A DNA stretch of 64,000 nucleotides, taken from NCBI GenBank assembly GCA_965221175.1, contig OZ244867.1, positions 2,108,001-2,172,000 of the forward strand, written 5' to 3'. The notes below the pieces were generated by a model. The model searched no databases and was not told the origin of the DNA. It was given only the letters and a program-made list of their open reading frames with translations. A program made the translations under genes and the position numbers. Numbering within the stretch: position 1 is the stretch's first letter; each line of letters begins with the position of its first letter. Source of the stretch: JAJDZL01 sp965221175. Lineage in GTDB: Bacteria; Pseudomonadota; Gammaproteobacteria; Arenicellales; JAJDZL01. Below are positions 17,874 through 26,136 of the stretch, piece after piece.

Positions 17874-18466
17874 TGTGTCACGTATCTCGCATCGATGATG
17901 TTGTCATAAACCGGAAACACTCTCCATTGGCTCGATGTTTCGTCGTAGTACTGTCTTTTGGTCAGAAATTCGAGTCCCAGACCATACATGTGAAAGTTGA
18001 TGACGGCATTTTTGTCGGAGATGTGAATTGAGTGGAGGTCATCGGGTAAAAGGGTTACGCCGGAGCCCGGACAAACTACATGAGACCCAACAACTTCGAC
18101 ACCTCCGTTGCTTCGTTCATAGAAACGATTCAGCTCTTCGCCCTGTATTCCGACAATCACTGCCCATGTATCATGGTTATGGGCAGGGGTGTTCGTTGGA
18201 GAACGGGCCGATTGAATATACAGTGCAAAGCGATTGTTCTGTGGGTCTTCGGACAGTCGATAGACAAAAGAAGTATCTTCGGATGTATTCTGAGGAGGCG
18301 GGAATTCCGCTTCGCCAAACCAGTCACTTTGAGATGCAAGTTTCTGCAGCTCATCCCGAATCTGTTCCAAACCAGTCTTCGTTACGCCGTGCTCGGCTTC
18401 GATATTCCGTATGCGGTCGACAGTGCTGCATATCGCATCACTTCGTTCTGCACTTACCTGTTCCAT
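17870..18466 (-). CDS. Cysteine-dioxygenase-like cupin
   Basis: A 198-residue protein with the CDO-type beta-barrel. The metal site is visible as H96 and H98 in PAHNHDTWAVIVG and a third His in DDLHSIHI (145 or 148), the three-His arrangement of thiol dioxygenases. These oxidise cysteine, 3-mercaptopropionate or related thiols to sulfinates with O2 and Fe(II). Which thiol is used here cannot be decided by eye. The gene sits 2 bp after an unknown gene and overlaps the four-domain rhodanese by 4 bp, forming a compact minus-strand unit. Confidence 0.78.
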   Translation of the reverse strand: MEQVSAERSDAICSTVDRIRNIEAEHGVTKTGLEQIRDELQKLASQSDWFGEAEFPPPQNTSEDTSFVYRLSEDPQNNRFALYIQSARSPTNTPAHNHDTWAVIVGIQGEELNRFYERSNGGVEVVGSHVVCPGSGVTLLPDDLHSIHISDKNAVINFHMYGLGLEFLTKRQYYDETSSQWRVFPVYDNIIDARYVTQ

Positions 18467-18468
18467 TT

Positions 18469-19401
18469 TTATCCTCCTTTTGAATCTCCGATTCGCTGAT
18501 TGAACGCCTTGAAACTATCAAGGAAACGAGCAGTTGTGTCTGGCATTGGAACTCTAGCACCCGATATGTACGTGATCAAATTACGTCCCCGCTCAATGAA
18601 TTCGCAAGCATCAATGACATCCTGATCGCCACTCTGTCTGGCGTTGTTGGAAATTTTTCGTACCTCTTCCTTGATCTGATCTGAGCCAGTCACAAATTTT
18701 GGCCAGATCATAAAATAGTCGTGGTCGGTCTTCATCGTTTCACAGTTGCTCTTCGCCCAATTCGCAAAATTTTCGAGATTCGGCCAAACTTCTGAAAACA
18801 CATCGAATTGTGCCAAAGTCTGATTCAATACACAGTTGATTCGATCGATGTCTCTCATAGTCATACTGATCTTGACATATCGACTTGTGTAGAACTCAAT
18901 CCCACTCATCGTAAAAGCTTTGAGCGGTTCACCCCACAGTTCGTCAATACCTTCGTTGCCGCTGAAATGACGGACTGATTTACCAAGTTCCATTGCATCC
19001 TGAAGACATTCGCTGCATTCTTTCATGAGCTCATTATCAACCCCGATTTGGACACCCTTGCTTTCCAACTCGACCACCGTTGTAAATATGTCGGTGGCAC
19101 GGTTGAACAAAGCGCCGGCCAGCATCGCGGCATTGACTCGCTTTTCTTCCACTGATCCAGCATTTTCGTATGCGGAACGTGCCAAATCAAGATTTTCCCC
19201 CGGGGTATTGATGCCGGGCTCGGTATGATGAAATGTTCTACGCGTTAGTCCGGCAATCAAGTTCTTCTTGGCTGTTAGCGTCTCTTCAGGCGGTTTATAG
19301 TAACGAATCCAGTATCTGTCAAAGTAAACCCTTTTGACACCGTCTATCTCGGTCACCGTGCCATTCTCAATACTTTCGTTTTCGGACTCAGAATCACTCA
19401 C
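18469..19401 (-). CDS. Unknown soluble protein, first gene of the cupin-rhodanese unit
   Basis: A 310-residue protein read from GTG at 19401 with no family I recognise. It is helix-rich and charged, with an acidic N-terminus, no signal peptide and no membrane segment. A short N-terminal segment, VKRVYFDRYWIRYYKPPEET, is followed by long amphipathic helices that recall substrate-carrier or four-helix proteins, but I cannot name one. It ends 2 bp before the cupin gene and is surely cotranscribed with it. The left edge of the 1,347-bp tandem duplication (19398) falls at its first codon, so its upstream region was duplicated but its body was not. Confidence 0.65.
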   Translation of the reverse strand: MSDSESENESIENGTVTEIDGVKRVYFDRYWIRYYKPPEETLTAKKNLIAGLTRRTFHHTEPGINTPGENLDLARSAYENAGSVEEKRVNAAMLAGALFNRATDIFTTVVELESKGVQIGVDNELMKECSECLQDAMELGKSVRHFSGNEGIDELWGEPLKAFTMSGIEFYTSRYVKISMTMRDIDRINCVLNQTLAQFDVFSEVWPNLENFANWAKSNCETMKTDHDYFMIWPKFVTGSDQIKEEVRKISNNARQSGDQDVIDACEFIERGRNLITYISGARVPMPDTTARFLDSFKAFNQRIGDSKGG

Positions 19402-19602
19402 TTCACAACTCCACTCGCACCGCCGAAGTGCAGGTTATTGTAACTCGAACAAATTTAGAGACCTCGAAGATTGTTAAACTACAGATTCTCATTTCTCGCA
19501 TTATTGAGAGGAAAGAAAAACAGGATTTTCCACAACGTTCCAGTCATTGCTGACCCCATCACGAGAATCTTGTCAAGAGTTAGAATGCCAAGTTAACCAT
19601 GG

Positions 19603-19611
19603 GACTGCAGG
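19603..19611. repeat. Target-site duplication, left copy
   Basis: GACTGCAGG immediately left of the insertion sequence; the same 9 bp follows its right end at 21131-21139. The uninterrupted version in the second duplication unit contains this word only once, proving that it was generated by insertion. Confidence 0.95.
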
Positions 19612-21130
19612 CAGCAGTTCTCATTTTGGCAGTTATTTTTGATCCGGTTCATTGGATATAAACGTAAGTAATTGTTTTTATTGACTTGTACTTTTTCGCT
19701 GAATCTGCTATGATACGCCAACATGAAATTGATGGTCGATCATCTCATTGGCAAACTGCGAAATCGATTCCACAACATCGCAGACCCTCGCAACGGCAGC
19801 AACAAACAATACACCTTCGTCGATATCGCGATGGCAGCGTTTTCGGTTTTTTTCATTCAGTCGCCGTCTTTTCTTGAGCATCAGAGAACGTTCCATCAGG
19901 CGCAGAACAAAAATGCGTGCCGGTCTTTATTCGGCATCTGCAAACTGCCAACTGACAATCATATTCGAGAGCAATTGGACCGAATCGACTGTCAGGATGT
20001 CTACCCTGGATTCGACATAGCGCTGGAACAAATGGAGAAATATCAAGCACTTAAGCCTTTCCAAATTCTCGACGGGCGCTGCCTTTTGGCATTGGATGGC
20101 TCTGAATTTCACAACTCCTACAAGATTCAGTGTCCGCAATGTCGCACCCGACTTCGAAGCTCTGGCGAGACCGAATATCACCATATCGTGCTGTGCGCCA
20201 CCTTGGTTGGCATCGGCCACCGCGAGGTGCTGCCGTTGCGCCCGCAGTTTATCACGCCGCAAGACGGGGATCAAAAACAGGATTGCGAAACCAAAGCCGC
20301 CTACCGCTGGTTCGATCAAAACGCAGCGCGCTACGCATCTTTGCGTCCGATTTACCTGGGCGATGATCTGTATGCCAGTCAGCCGATGTGCGAAAAGGTC
20401 ACACAAGCTGGCGGCGATTTCATCTTCCGCGTCAAAGAAGGTTCTCATAAAACACTTTTCAGTTATCTTGATGGGGTTACCTGGCCAACCAAGCGGGTGG
20501 TCAAAAAAACACCGGGACGCAACCAGCCGAATTTGATTTATCAGTATCGTATCGCCAAGCAGTTGCCGATCAGAGACGGCAACGATGCGTTGAAGGTCAA
20601 TTACGTTGAACTTCAAATTCGCCGGGGCGGCGACCGCAAACCCACGCAGAGCTTTCGCTTCGTCACCTCGCTTGATGTCACCAAAGCCAATGCAGCCGAC
20701 ATTGCAGCCGCCGGTCGGGCACGCTGGAAGATTGAAAACGAAGGGTTTAACTTGTTGAAAAAGCACGGCTATCACATGGAGCATAACTTCGGACACGGCA
20801 AACAGGGGCTGTCCGACACACTGATGACTTTGAACCTGATCGCATTTGCGTTTCATGCCGTATGCAACCACCTGTGCGAACTGTGGCAGGCCGCCAGAGC
20901 CAGATTTTCCAGAAAACATCGGTTCTTTGTCGCCATTGACATCATCAACTGCTATCTTTACTTTGAAAACTGGCAAGCGCTTCTCAGTGCCACTGCCAAC
21001 CCACAACCGCGACTGCCCCCGTAGCTTGATATTGCCTCTCGGCTGACAAGCCGGATACTCAATTCCGTTTTTTTCAAAAACATGGAGATTACATGGAAAT
21101 TAAAATGAATACCTAAAATGAGAACTGCTG
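19612..21130 (+). mobile_element. Complete IS4-like insertion sequence, 1,519 bp
   Basis: The ends are 16-bp perfect inverted repeats: CAGCAGTTCTCATTTT at 19612 and its complement ending at 21130. The element carries one transposase gene (19723-21024) and is flanked by the exact 9-bp duplication GACTGCAGG. An empty-site copy in the second tandem unit gives base-exact boundaries. The 9-bp duplication fits IS4-type elements; exact family placement (IS4 or ISNCY groups) is uncertain. It lies between the start of the unknown gene at 19401 and rapZ copy 1, so it separates that rapZ copy from most of its native upstream region. Confidence 0.93.
19723..21024 (+). CDS. DDE transposase of the IS4-like element
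   Basis: An intact 433-residue transposase. Likely catalytic residues are the first Asp in CLLALDGSEFHNS, the second Asp in YLGDDLYASQPM, and the Glu in ARWKIENEGFNLLKKHGYHM, giving a D-D-E set. An HNFGHGKQGLSDTL segment follows the Glu, as in a group of IS4/ISNCY transposases. A four-cysteine-like CPQCRTR element lies just after the first Asp. Starting at ATG 19723 leaves a 111-bp left end. Coding looks undamaged and the flanks are fresh, so the element is probably active. Confidence 0.88.
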   Translation: MKLMVDHLIGKLRNRFHNIADPRNGSNKQYTFVDIAMAAFSVFFIQSPSFLEHQRTFHQAQNKNACRSLFGICKLPTDNHIREQLDRIDCQDVYPGFDIALEQMEKYQALKPFQILDGRCLLALDGSEFHNSYKIQCPQCRTRLRSSGETEYHHIVLCATLVGIGHREVLPLRPQFITPQDGDQKQDCETKAAYRWFDQNAARYASLRPIYLGDDLYASQPMCEKVTQAGGDFIFRVKEGSHKTLFSYLDGVTWPTKRVVKKTPGRNQPNLIYQYRIAKQLPIRDGNDALKVNYVELQIRRGGDRKPTQSFRFVTSLDVTKANAADIAAAGRARWKIENEGFNLLKKHGYHMEHNFGHGKQGLSDTLMTLNLIAFAFHAVCNHLCELWQAARARFSRKHRFFVAIDIINCYLYFENWQALLSATANPQPRLPP

Positions 21131-21139
21131 GACTGCAGG
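21131..21139. repeat. Target-site duplication, right copy
   Basis: GACTGCAGG directly after the right inverted repeat of the insertion sequence, identical to 19603-19611. Confidence 0.95.
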
Positions 21140-21299
21140 AATCTATCTGTGCGGCATTTTGAATCTCAAGTATTCTATAAAATTACCTAAAATTTCATAA
21201 TGTCCGGCTAGTTTCGTAAAATAGTTGAAATGTTGTTATGTGCACTAAAGGTAAATTTCACTTGTTGTAAGGTGAAGATCAAGGAAAACCTCCCCGGAA

Positions 21300-22193
21300 A
21301 TGGCAAGCACCAATCGAAACAACAACGATTCAAAGTACCTGAAAATCATTAGCGGACTTTCTGGTTCTGGCAAGAGCATTGCGTTGCGGGCTCTGGAGGA
21401 TTTAGATTACTACTGTGTCGACAATTTGCCAGTCGTTCTGTTAAAACAGTTCGCTGATGAAGTGCTTGAATCAGACGACAAATCCATCCAACGAGCGGCA
21501 GTCAGCATTGATTCTCGCAATCAGAAATTCCTTGGCCTGCTTAACGACAATGTGCAGTATCTTCGCAATCTTGGAATCAATTTCGAGATCATCTTTCTGG
21601 ATGCCGAAGAAACAGTACTCGTCAAACGCTTTAGCGAGACGCGTCGGAAACATCCGTTAATGGATGAATCGATTCCGCTACTGGAGAGCATTCAGTTGGA
21701 AAAGCAACTGCTCGCACCGCTTTCTGAGAGGGCAACTAAACATTTCGACACCACCAACATGTCGCCGCATGAATTGCGTTACCTGATTCAGGAAGATGCG
21801 GCAGGTCTAGGTGTAGGTGACCCATCCCTGCTGTTTAAATCTTTTGCCTACAAGCGTGGGGCGCCGCTGGATGCTGACTTTGTATTTGATGTCCGTTGTC
21901 TTCCGAACCCCTATTGGGTAGAGGGGTTGAAGAACTACAATGGAATGGAAGCACCGATTGCAAAATACTTTGAGACGAAGCCGGTTGTAAATACCATGAT
22001 CGATCAGATTGACTTTTTCATCGATGAATGGATGTCGGAATTTCATGCTGCGGGGCGCGTGTATCTTACAGTCGCAATTGGCTGTACCGGTGGTCGCCAT
22101 CGGTCTGTATACGTGGTTGAAAACCTTGCAGAACGTTTTGCCAGCCGAGGCATCAGTGTCCAGAAGAGACACAGTGAAATCGGGCCGGATTGA
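21300..22193 (+). CDS. rapZ: RNase adapter RapZ, copy 1
   Basis: A 297-residue RapZ/YvcJ-family nucleotide-binding protein. The P-loop GLSGSGKS is at residues 19-26, and the C-terminal signature GCTGGRHRSVYVVENLAERF is intact. In E. coli RapZ binds the small RNA GlmZ, recruits RNase E and senses glucosamine-6-phosphate. This copy is residue-for-residue the same as the one at 22647-23540 because the locus is tandemly duplicated. It starts about 160 bp after the IS right end and is followed by a broken ptsO frame. The usual upstream rpoN-hpf-ptsN genes are absent. Confidence 0.92.
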   Translation: MASTNRNNNDSKYLKIISGLSGSGKSIALRALEDLDYYCVDNLPVVLLKQFADEVLESDDKSIQRAAVSIDSRNQKFLGLLNDNVQYLRNLGINFEIIFLDAEETVLVKRFSETRRKHPLMDESIPLLESIQLEKQLLAPLSERATKHFDTTNMSPHELRYLIQEDAAGLGVGDPSLLFKSFAYKRGAPLDADFVFDVRCLPNPYWVEGLKNYNGMEAPIAKYFETKPVVNTMIDQIDFFIDEWMSEFHAAGRVYLTVAIGCTGGRHRSVYVVENLAERFASRGISVQKRHSEIGPD

Positions 22194-22428
22194 AGTATTG
22201 AACAAACTCGGTTTGCATGCCCGAGCCGCCGCACAGGTCGTACGTATTGCATCCGGTTTTGAGAGTGAAATATCACTTCACAACTCCACTCGCACCGCCG
22301 AAGTGCAGGTTATTGTAACTCGAACAAATTTAGAGACCTCGAAGATTGTTAAACTACAGATTCTCATTTCTCGCATTATTGAGAGGAAAGAAAAACAGGA
22401 TTTTCCACAACGTTCCAGTCATTGCTGA
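22174..22428 (+). pseudogene. ptsO: Chimeric, truncated NPr (ptsO) frame at the duplication junction
   Basis: From GTG 22174 the first 37 codons equal intact ptsO, including phosphorylation-site H15 in NKLGLHARAAAQ. After SLHN the frame crosses the junction at 22273-22280 into what was originally the intergenic DNA upstream of rapZ. It runs 47 more codons (STRTAEVQVIV...) to a TGA at 22428. The second half of the HPr fold, including the region of residue 46, is gone, so it should not fold as a phosphocarrier. It overlaps the end of rapZ copy 1 by 20 bp just as the intact gene does. Confidence 0.85.
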
Positions 22429-23619
22429 CCCCATCACGAGAATCTTGTCAAGAGTTAGAATGCCAAGTTAACCATGGGACTGCAGGAATCTATCTGTGCG
22501 GCATTTTGAATCTCAAGTATTCTATAAAATTACCTAAAATTTCATAATGTCCGGCTAGTTTCGTAAAATAGTTGAAATGTTGTTATGTGCACTAAAGGTA
22601 AATTTCACTTGTTGTAAGGTGAAGATCAAGGAAAACCTCCCCGGAAATGGCAAGCACCAATCGAAACAACAACGATTCAAAGTACCTGAAAATCATTAGC
22701 GGACTTTCTGGTTCTGGCAAGAGCATTGCGTTGCGGGCTCTGGAGGATTTAGATTACTACTGTGTCGACAATTTGCCAGTCGTTCTGTTAAAACAGTTCG
22801 CTGATGAAGTGCTTGAATCAGACGACAAATCCATCCAACGAGCGGCAGTCAGCATTGATTCTCGCAATCAGAAATTCCTTGGCCTGCTTAACGACAATGT
22901 GCAGTATCTTCGCAATCTTGGAATCAATTTCGAGATCATCTTTCTGGATGCCGAAGAAACAGTACTCGTCAAACGCTTTAGCGAGACGCGTCGGAAACAT
23001 CCGTTAATGGATGAATCGATTCCGCTACTGGAGAGCATTCAGTTGGAAAAGCAACTGCTCGCACCGCTTTCTGAGAGGGCAACTAAACATTTCGACACCA
23101 CCAACATGTCGCCGCATGAATTGCGTTACCTGATTCAGGAAGATGCGGCAGGTCTAGGTGTAGGTGACCCATCCCTGCTGTTTAAATCTTTTGCCTACAA
23201 GCGTGGGGCGCCGCTGGATGCTGACTTTGTATTTGATGTCCGTTGTCTTCCGAACCCCTATTGGGTAGAGGGGTTGAAGAACTACAATGGAATGGAAGCA
23301 CCGATTGCAAAATACTTTGAGACGAAGCCGGTTGTAAATACCATGATCGATCAGATTGACTTTTTCATCGATGAATGGATGTCGGAATTTCATGCTGCGG
23401 GGCGCGTGTATCTTACAGTCGCAATTGGCTGTACCGGTGGTCGCCATCGGTCTGTATACGTGGTTGAAAACCTTGCAGAACGTTTTGCCAGCCGAGGCAT
23501 CAGTGTCCAGAAGAGACACAGTGAAATCGGGCCGGATTGAAGTATTGAACAAACTCGGTTTGCATGCCCGAGCCGCCGCACAGGTCGTACGTATTGCATC
23601 CGGTTTTGAGAGTGAAATA
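22273..23619. repeat. Tandem duplication, unit 2 (uninterrupted)
   Basis: This 1,347-bp unit repeats unit 1 without the insertion sequence. It starts at the TCACTTCA junction and continues through the upstream region, rapZ copy 2 and the first part of ptsO, then passes into unique sequence after 23627. It preserves the empty target site of the IS at about 22484. Confidence 0.93.
22647..23540 (+). CDS. rapZ: RNase adapter RapZ, copy 2
   Basis: The second 297-residue RapZ, with the same P-loop (residues 19-26) and C-terminal GCTGGRHRSVYVV motif as copy 1. It keeps the native arrangement downstream: the intact ptsO start lies inside its 3' end (20-bp overlap) and ptsI follows. The upstream 220 bp match the pre-IS region of unit 1. 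With two identical copies, dosage may be doubled, or copy 1 may be silenced by the IS. The identity implies either a very recent event or ongoing gene conversion. Confidence 0.93.
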   Translation: MASTNRNNNDSKYLKIISGLSGSGKSIALRALEDLDYYCVDNLPVVLLKQFADEVLESDDKSIQRAAVSIDSRNQKFLGLLNDNVQYLRNLGINFEIIFLDAEETVLVKRFSETRRKHPLMDESIPLLESIQLEKQLLAPLSERATKHFDTTNMSPHELRYLIQEDAAGLGVGDPSLLFKSFAYKRGAPLDADFVFDVRCLPNPYWVEGLKNYNGMEAPIAKYFETKPVVNTMIDQIDFFIDEWMSEFHAAGRVYLTVAIGCTGGRHRSVYVVENLAERFASRGISVQKRHSEIGPD

Positions 23620-23790
23620 TCACTTCATAATGAAAATCAGATTGCCAATGCCAAGGGTATTATGGGTCTTATGATGCTGTCAGCAACACAGGGAACATCA
23701 CTGTTACTTGAGGCCGAGGGGGCTGATGAAAATACAGCCTTTGAAGCGATTCAGCAAATATTCGAAACGCGTTTCGGGGAGGAAGAGTAG
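23521..23790 (+). CDS. ptsO: Phosphocarrier protein NPr (HPr-like)
   Basis: An 89-residue HPr-fold protein from GTG 23521. H15 in KLGLHARAAAQ accepts phosphate from enzyme I. At the position of regulatory Ser46 of HPr there is Gly (NAKGIMGLMML), so HPr-kinase-type regulation is not expected. The start overlaps rapZ by 20 bp and the TAG stop overlaps the ptsI GTG by one base, showing tight coupling. The frame is also open upstream in phase, but those codons lie inside rapZ and lack HPr similarity. Confidence 0.87.
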   Translation: MKSGRIEVLNKLGLHARAAAQVVRIASGFESEISLHNENQIANAKGIMGLMMLSATQGTSLLLEAEGADENTAFEAIQQIFETRFGEEE

Positions 23791-25547
23791 TGTTTACGCT
23801 ACAAGGTTCCGGAGTGGGAAAAGGAATTGCCATAGGAACTGCCTATGTGATGGAACGCTCCGCAACTTATGTGCCAAGCAAACCGGTCAAGCGAGCCAAA
23901 CTCGGCGCTGAGATCGCTCTTCTTGATCTTGCTCTGAAAAGAGCGTCTGACAGCCTGATTAAAGCAATGGAAGTGGTGCCGGAGGATGCACCAAAGGAGA
24001 TCACAGCCTTTCTGGACGCACACATGCTGATGGTTGAGGACCCGACTCTGAGGGAGGCCACGGTTGAAATCATGCAGAAACACTCCTACAGTGCGGAAAC
24101 TGCATTGATGATTCATCGTAATCAACTGGTTGAAGTTTTCGATGCAATGGAGGACGAATACCTTAGAAGCAAGAAAAACGATGTCGACCAGGTCATTCAA
24201 CAAATTCATCATCAGCTTCTCGCTCTAGACGGCGAAAGACAGGTGCAGCGTACTGTAGAACTAGAAGGCCGCATTCTAGTCGCCCATGATCTTACTCCCG
24301 CTGACACGGTACTGTTCATGAAAATGAGTGCGTTTGTGACTAACCTCGGCAGTCCAATATCCCATGTCGCAATTCTAGCTCGCAGTCTTCAGATTCCAGC
24401 GATTGTCGGCCTGCATGGAGCGATTAAACATATCGAACACGGCACAACTATTGCAGTTGACAGCACGGACGGAACCGTCATCGTAGGCCCCGACGAGGAT
24501 ACACTCGCAGAATTGAAAGCGCGTCAGCAGGAGTATGAAGATCACCATCAGGAACTTTTGGCGCTACGCGATTTGGAGCCTCGTACGCTGGATGGGCATG
24601 TCATTTCACTGCTGGCCAATGTAGAACTGCCAACCGAAATCGAACCAACACTCGGTTCAGGCGCGACTGGAGTTGGTTTGTACAGGACCGAATACCTCTT
24701 CATGAATCGAAAAATTCTACCAACTGAAGAGGAACAGTTCGAGGCATATTCGAAAGTTGTCAAAGCGCTTGGAAGCGTAACAATAAGAACACTTGATTTG
24801 GGAGCCGACAAACAGGTTGATGGCGGCCGTGCACAAGGCAAAGTAGCAATCAATCCGGCACTTGGAATTCGTGCGGTGAGATTTTGTCTGCGCGCCCCAG
24901 GAATGTTTCGTGCACAGTTACGCGCAATTTTCAGAGCTGCAGTATACGGCAATGTCCAGTGCATGATTCCAATGCTGTCGAATCTTGACGAGTTGGATCA
25001 AGTTATGGAAATCATCAATGACGTCAAGTACAAGCTAGACAGTGAAAAAGTGAATCATGATCCCTCGGTACCGATTGGCGGGATGATTGAAGTTCCAGCT
25101 GCGGCAATTACAGCAGACCAATTCGCACAACGCCTGGACTTCCTGTCTATCGGAACCAATGATCTGATTCAGTACACTTTGGCAATCGACAGAGTTGATG
25201 ATGAGGTCAATTACTTGTATGACCCGCTGCACCCATCCGTTCTTCGGCTTGTCAAGCACACCATTGACGCGGGCGCGAAGTGCAATATACCTGTTTCACT
25301 GTGTGGAGAGATGGCTAGCGACGGAAATTACACTCGCCTACTTCTAGGAATGGGATTGAGAATTTTCAGTATGGACCCTGTTGCCGTACCGGAAGTAAAG
25401 CAGATTATCAGGAACAGTTATGTAAATGATACTACCGGGTGTATAGACACGATTTTCAATAGTACGCAGTCGACAGATAGATTTAACCTTCTGCAGCGTC
25501 TGAATGAAAATCACTTTCGCCTGCCTTCCGCTCAATTATCGGCTTAA
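23790..25547 (+). CDS. ptsI: PTS enzyme I (phosphoenolpyruvate-protein phosphotransferase)
   Basis: A 585-residue enzyme I. The N-terminal HPr-binding and swivel domain carries phosphorylated H192 in GSPISHVAILARS. The C-terminal PEP-binding barrel has GVGLYRTEYLFMNR, RTLDLGADK, IGGMIEVPAAA, LSIGTNDLIQYTLAIDR and VSLCGEMASD. There is no N-terminal GAF domain, so it is PtsI-like rather than PtsP, although its partner is an NPr-type protein. It starts at GTG 23790, coupled to ptsO. No sugar permease or EIIA lies near, suggesting a regulatory PTS tied to RapZ and nitrogen or carbon status. Confidence 0.92.
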   Translation: MFTLQGSGVGKGIAIGTAYVMERSATYVPSKPVKRAKLGAEIALLDLALKRASDSLIKAMEVVPEDAPKEITAFLDAHMLMVEDPTLREATVEIMQKHSYSAETALMIHRNQLVEVFDAMEDEYLRSKKNDVDQVIQQIHHQLLALDGERQVQRTVELEGRILVAHDLTPADTVLFMKMSAFVTNLGSPISHVAILARSLQIPAIVGLHGAIKHIEHGTTIAVDSTDGTVIVGPDEDTLAELKARQQEYEDHHQELLALRDLEPRTLDGHVISLLANVELPTEIEPTLGSGATGVGLYRTEYLFMNRKILPTEEEQFEAYSKVVKALGSVTIRTLDLGADKQVDGGRAQGKVAINPALGIRAVRFCLRAPGMFRAQLRAIFRAAVYGNVQCMIPMLSNLDELDQVMEIINDVKYKLDSEKVNHDPSVPIGGMIEVPAAAITADQFAQRLDFLSIGTNDLIQYTLAIDRVDDEVNYLYDPLHPSVLRLVKHTIDAGAKCNIPVSLCGEMASDGNYTRLLLGMGLRIFSMDPVAVPEVKQIIRNSYVNDTTGCIDTIFNSTQSTDRFNLLQRLNENHFRLPSAQLSA

Positions 25548-26014
25548 TTATTGAATAGAGGCGATTCGTATCGGTTAATGGTTAAGTCAAAAAGTTGTAG
25601 ATTGAGCCACGATTGTTGTTCACCGATACGCAAACCGGCCATCGGTACATATACATTCACACCACATTTACGCAAATTAGGTTCTAAGAACTCCCGATAA
25701 TTCTGACTAGCCAATATGTATATTGAATCAATTTCGGGGATGCGTAGCTCTAGATCGGTGAGAACATCATTTGCCCACTCACATCGCCTCTCCTTGGGCA
25801 TGGAATTTAATGTTTTCGCACAAGGCAAGATTTCTGCATTTGGACAAACCAGTCCATATTTTGTAGATAATATAAACCGTGGTTGCTTCGTGCTCTCTAC
25901 ATAAGTGCGTGCCCTCTTAAACCATGGAGATATATAAAGATCTCTAGCTCTAACCGGTTTGGAGACTGGCAGTTTTGCTTTCACGCACGAAATTAAATAC
26001 AGTTCAGCTGACAA
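25544..26014 (-). CDS. DUF6884-like protein
   Basis: A 156-residue protein opening MSAELYLISCVKAKLPVSKP. It also has DLYISPWFKRARTYVE, FILSTKYGLVCP and a terminal VPMAGLRIGEQQSWLN. This set (SC..K, LYxSxxFxxAR, SAxYGLv, PLxGLxIGxxxxWL) marks the DUF6884 family, thought to be distantly related to TGT-like folds and found in accessory regions. The function is not established. Its stop overlaps the convergent ptsI stop by 4 bp. With the HNH gene at 26137 it forms a two-gene insert between ptsI and mgtE. Confidence 0.65.
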   Translation of the reverse strand: MSAELYLISCVKAKLPVSKPVRARDLYISPWFKRARTYVESTKQPRFILSTKYGLVCPNAEILPCAKTLNSMPKERRCEWANDVLTDLELRIPEIDSIYILASQNYREFLEPNLRKCGVNVYVPMAGLRIGEQQSWLNLQLFDLTINRYESPLFNN

Positions 26015-26136
26015 GTTTCTACCTCAGTCTTAAGTCAACTTTGCATTAAATTGAACTTGGTTGAAATATGAAAAAAATTGTTGGCGAGTGTGGTTCCAAA
26101 TCTACACAGTCGCGCTGCAATACAAACTATGAAACA

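Larger units (their letters stand above)
19398..22272. repeat. Tandem duplication, unit 1 (interrupted by an IS)
   Basis: Without the insertion sequence and one 9-bp target copy (1,528 bp), this unit is 1,347 bp, the same as unit 2 at 22273-23619. The compared segments look identical. The unit holds the intergenic region upstream of rapZ, all of rapZ and the first 37 codons of ptsO. The 8-bp word TCACTTCA occurs at the outer left edge (19398-19405), at the unit junction (22273-22280) and at the outer right edge (23620-23627). That is the trace of a duplication formed at microhomology. Confidence 0.93.

Noticed and set aside
19927..21006. A 359-codon frame on the strand opposite the IS4-like transposase
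   Set aside because: It is the mirror of a strongly coding gene; its translation has no protein-like motifs.
19398..23627. Assembly error as the cause of the rapZ duplication
   Set aside because: Not fully excluded, but unit 1 carries an IS with proper target copies and unit 2 does not, and the microhomology junction gives a unique sequence that a simple collapse or expansion error would not create.
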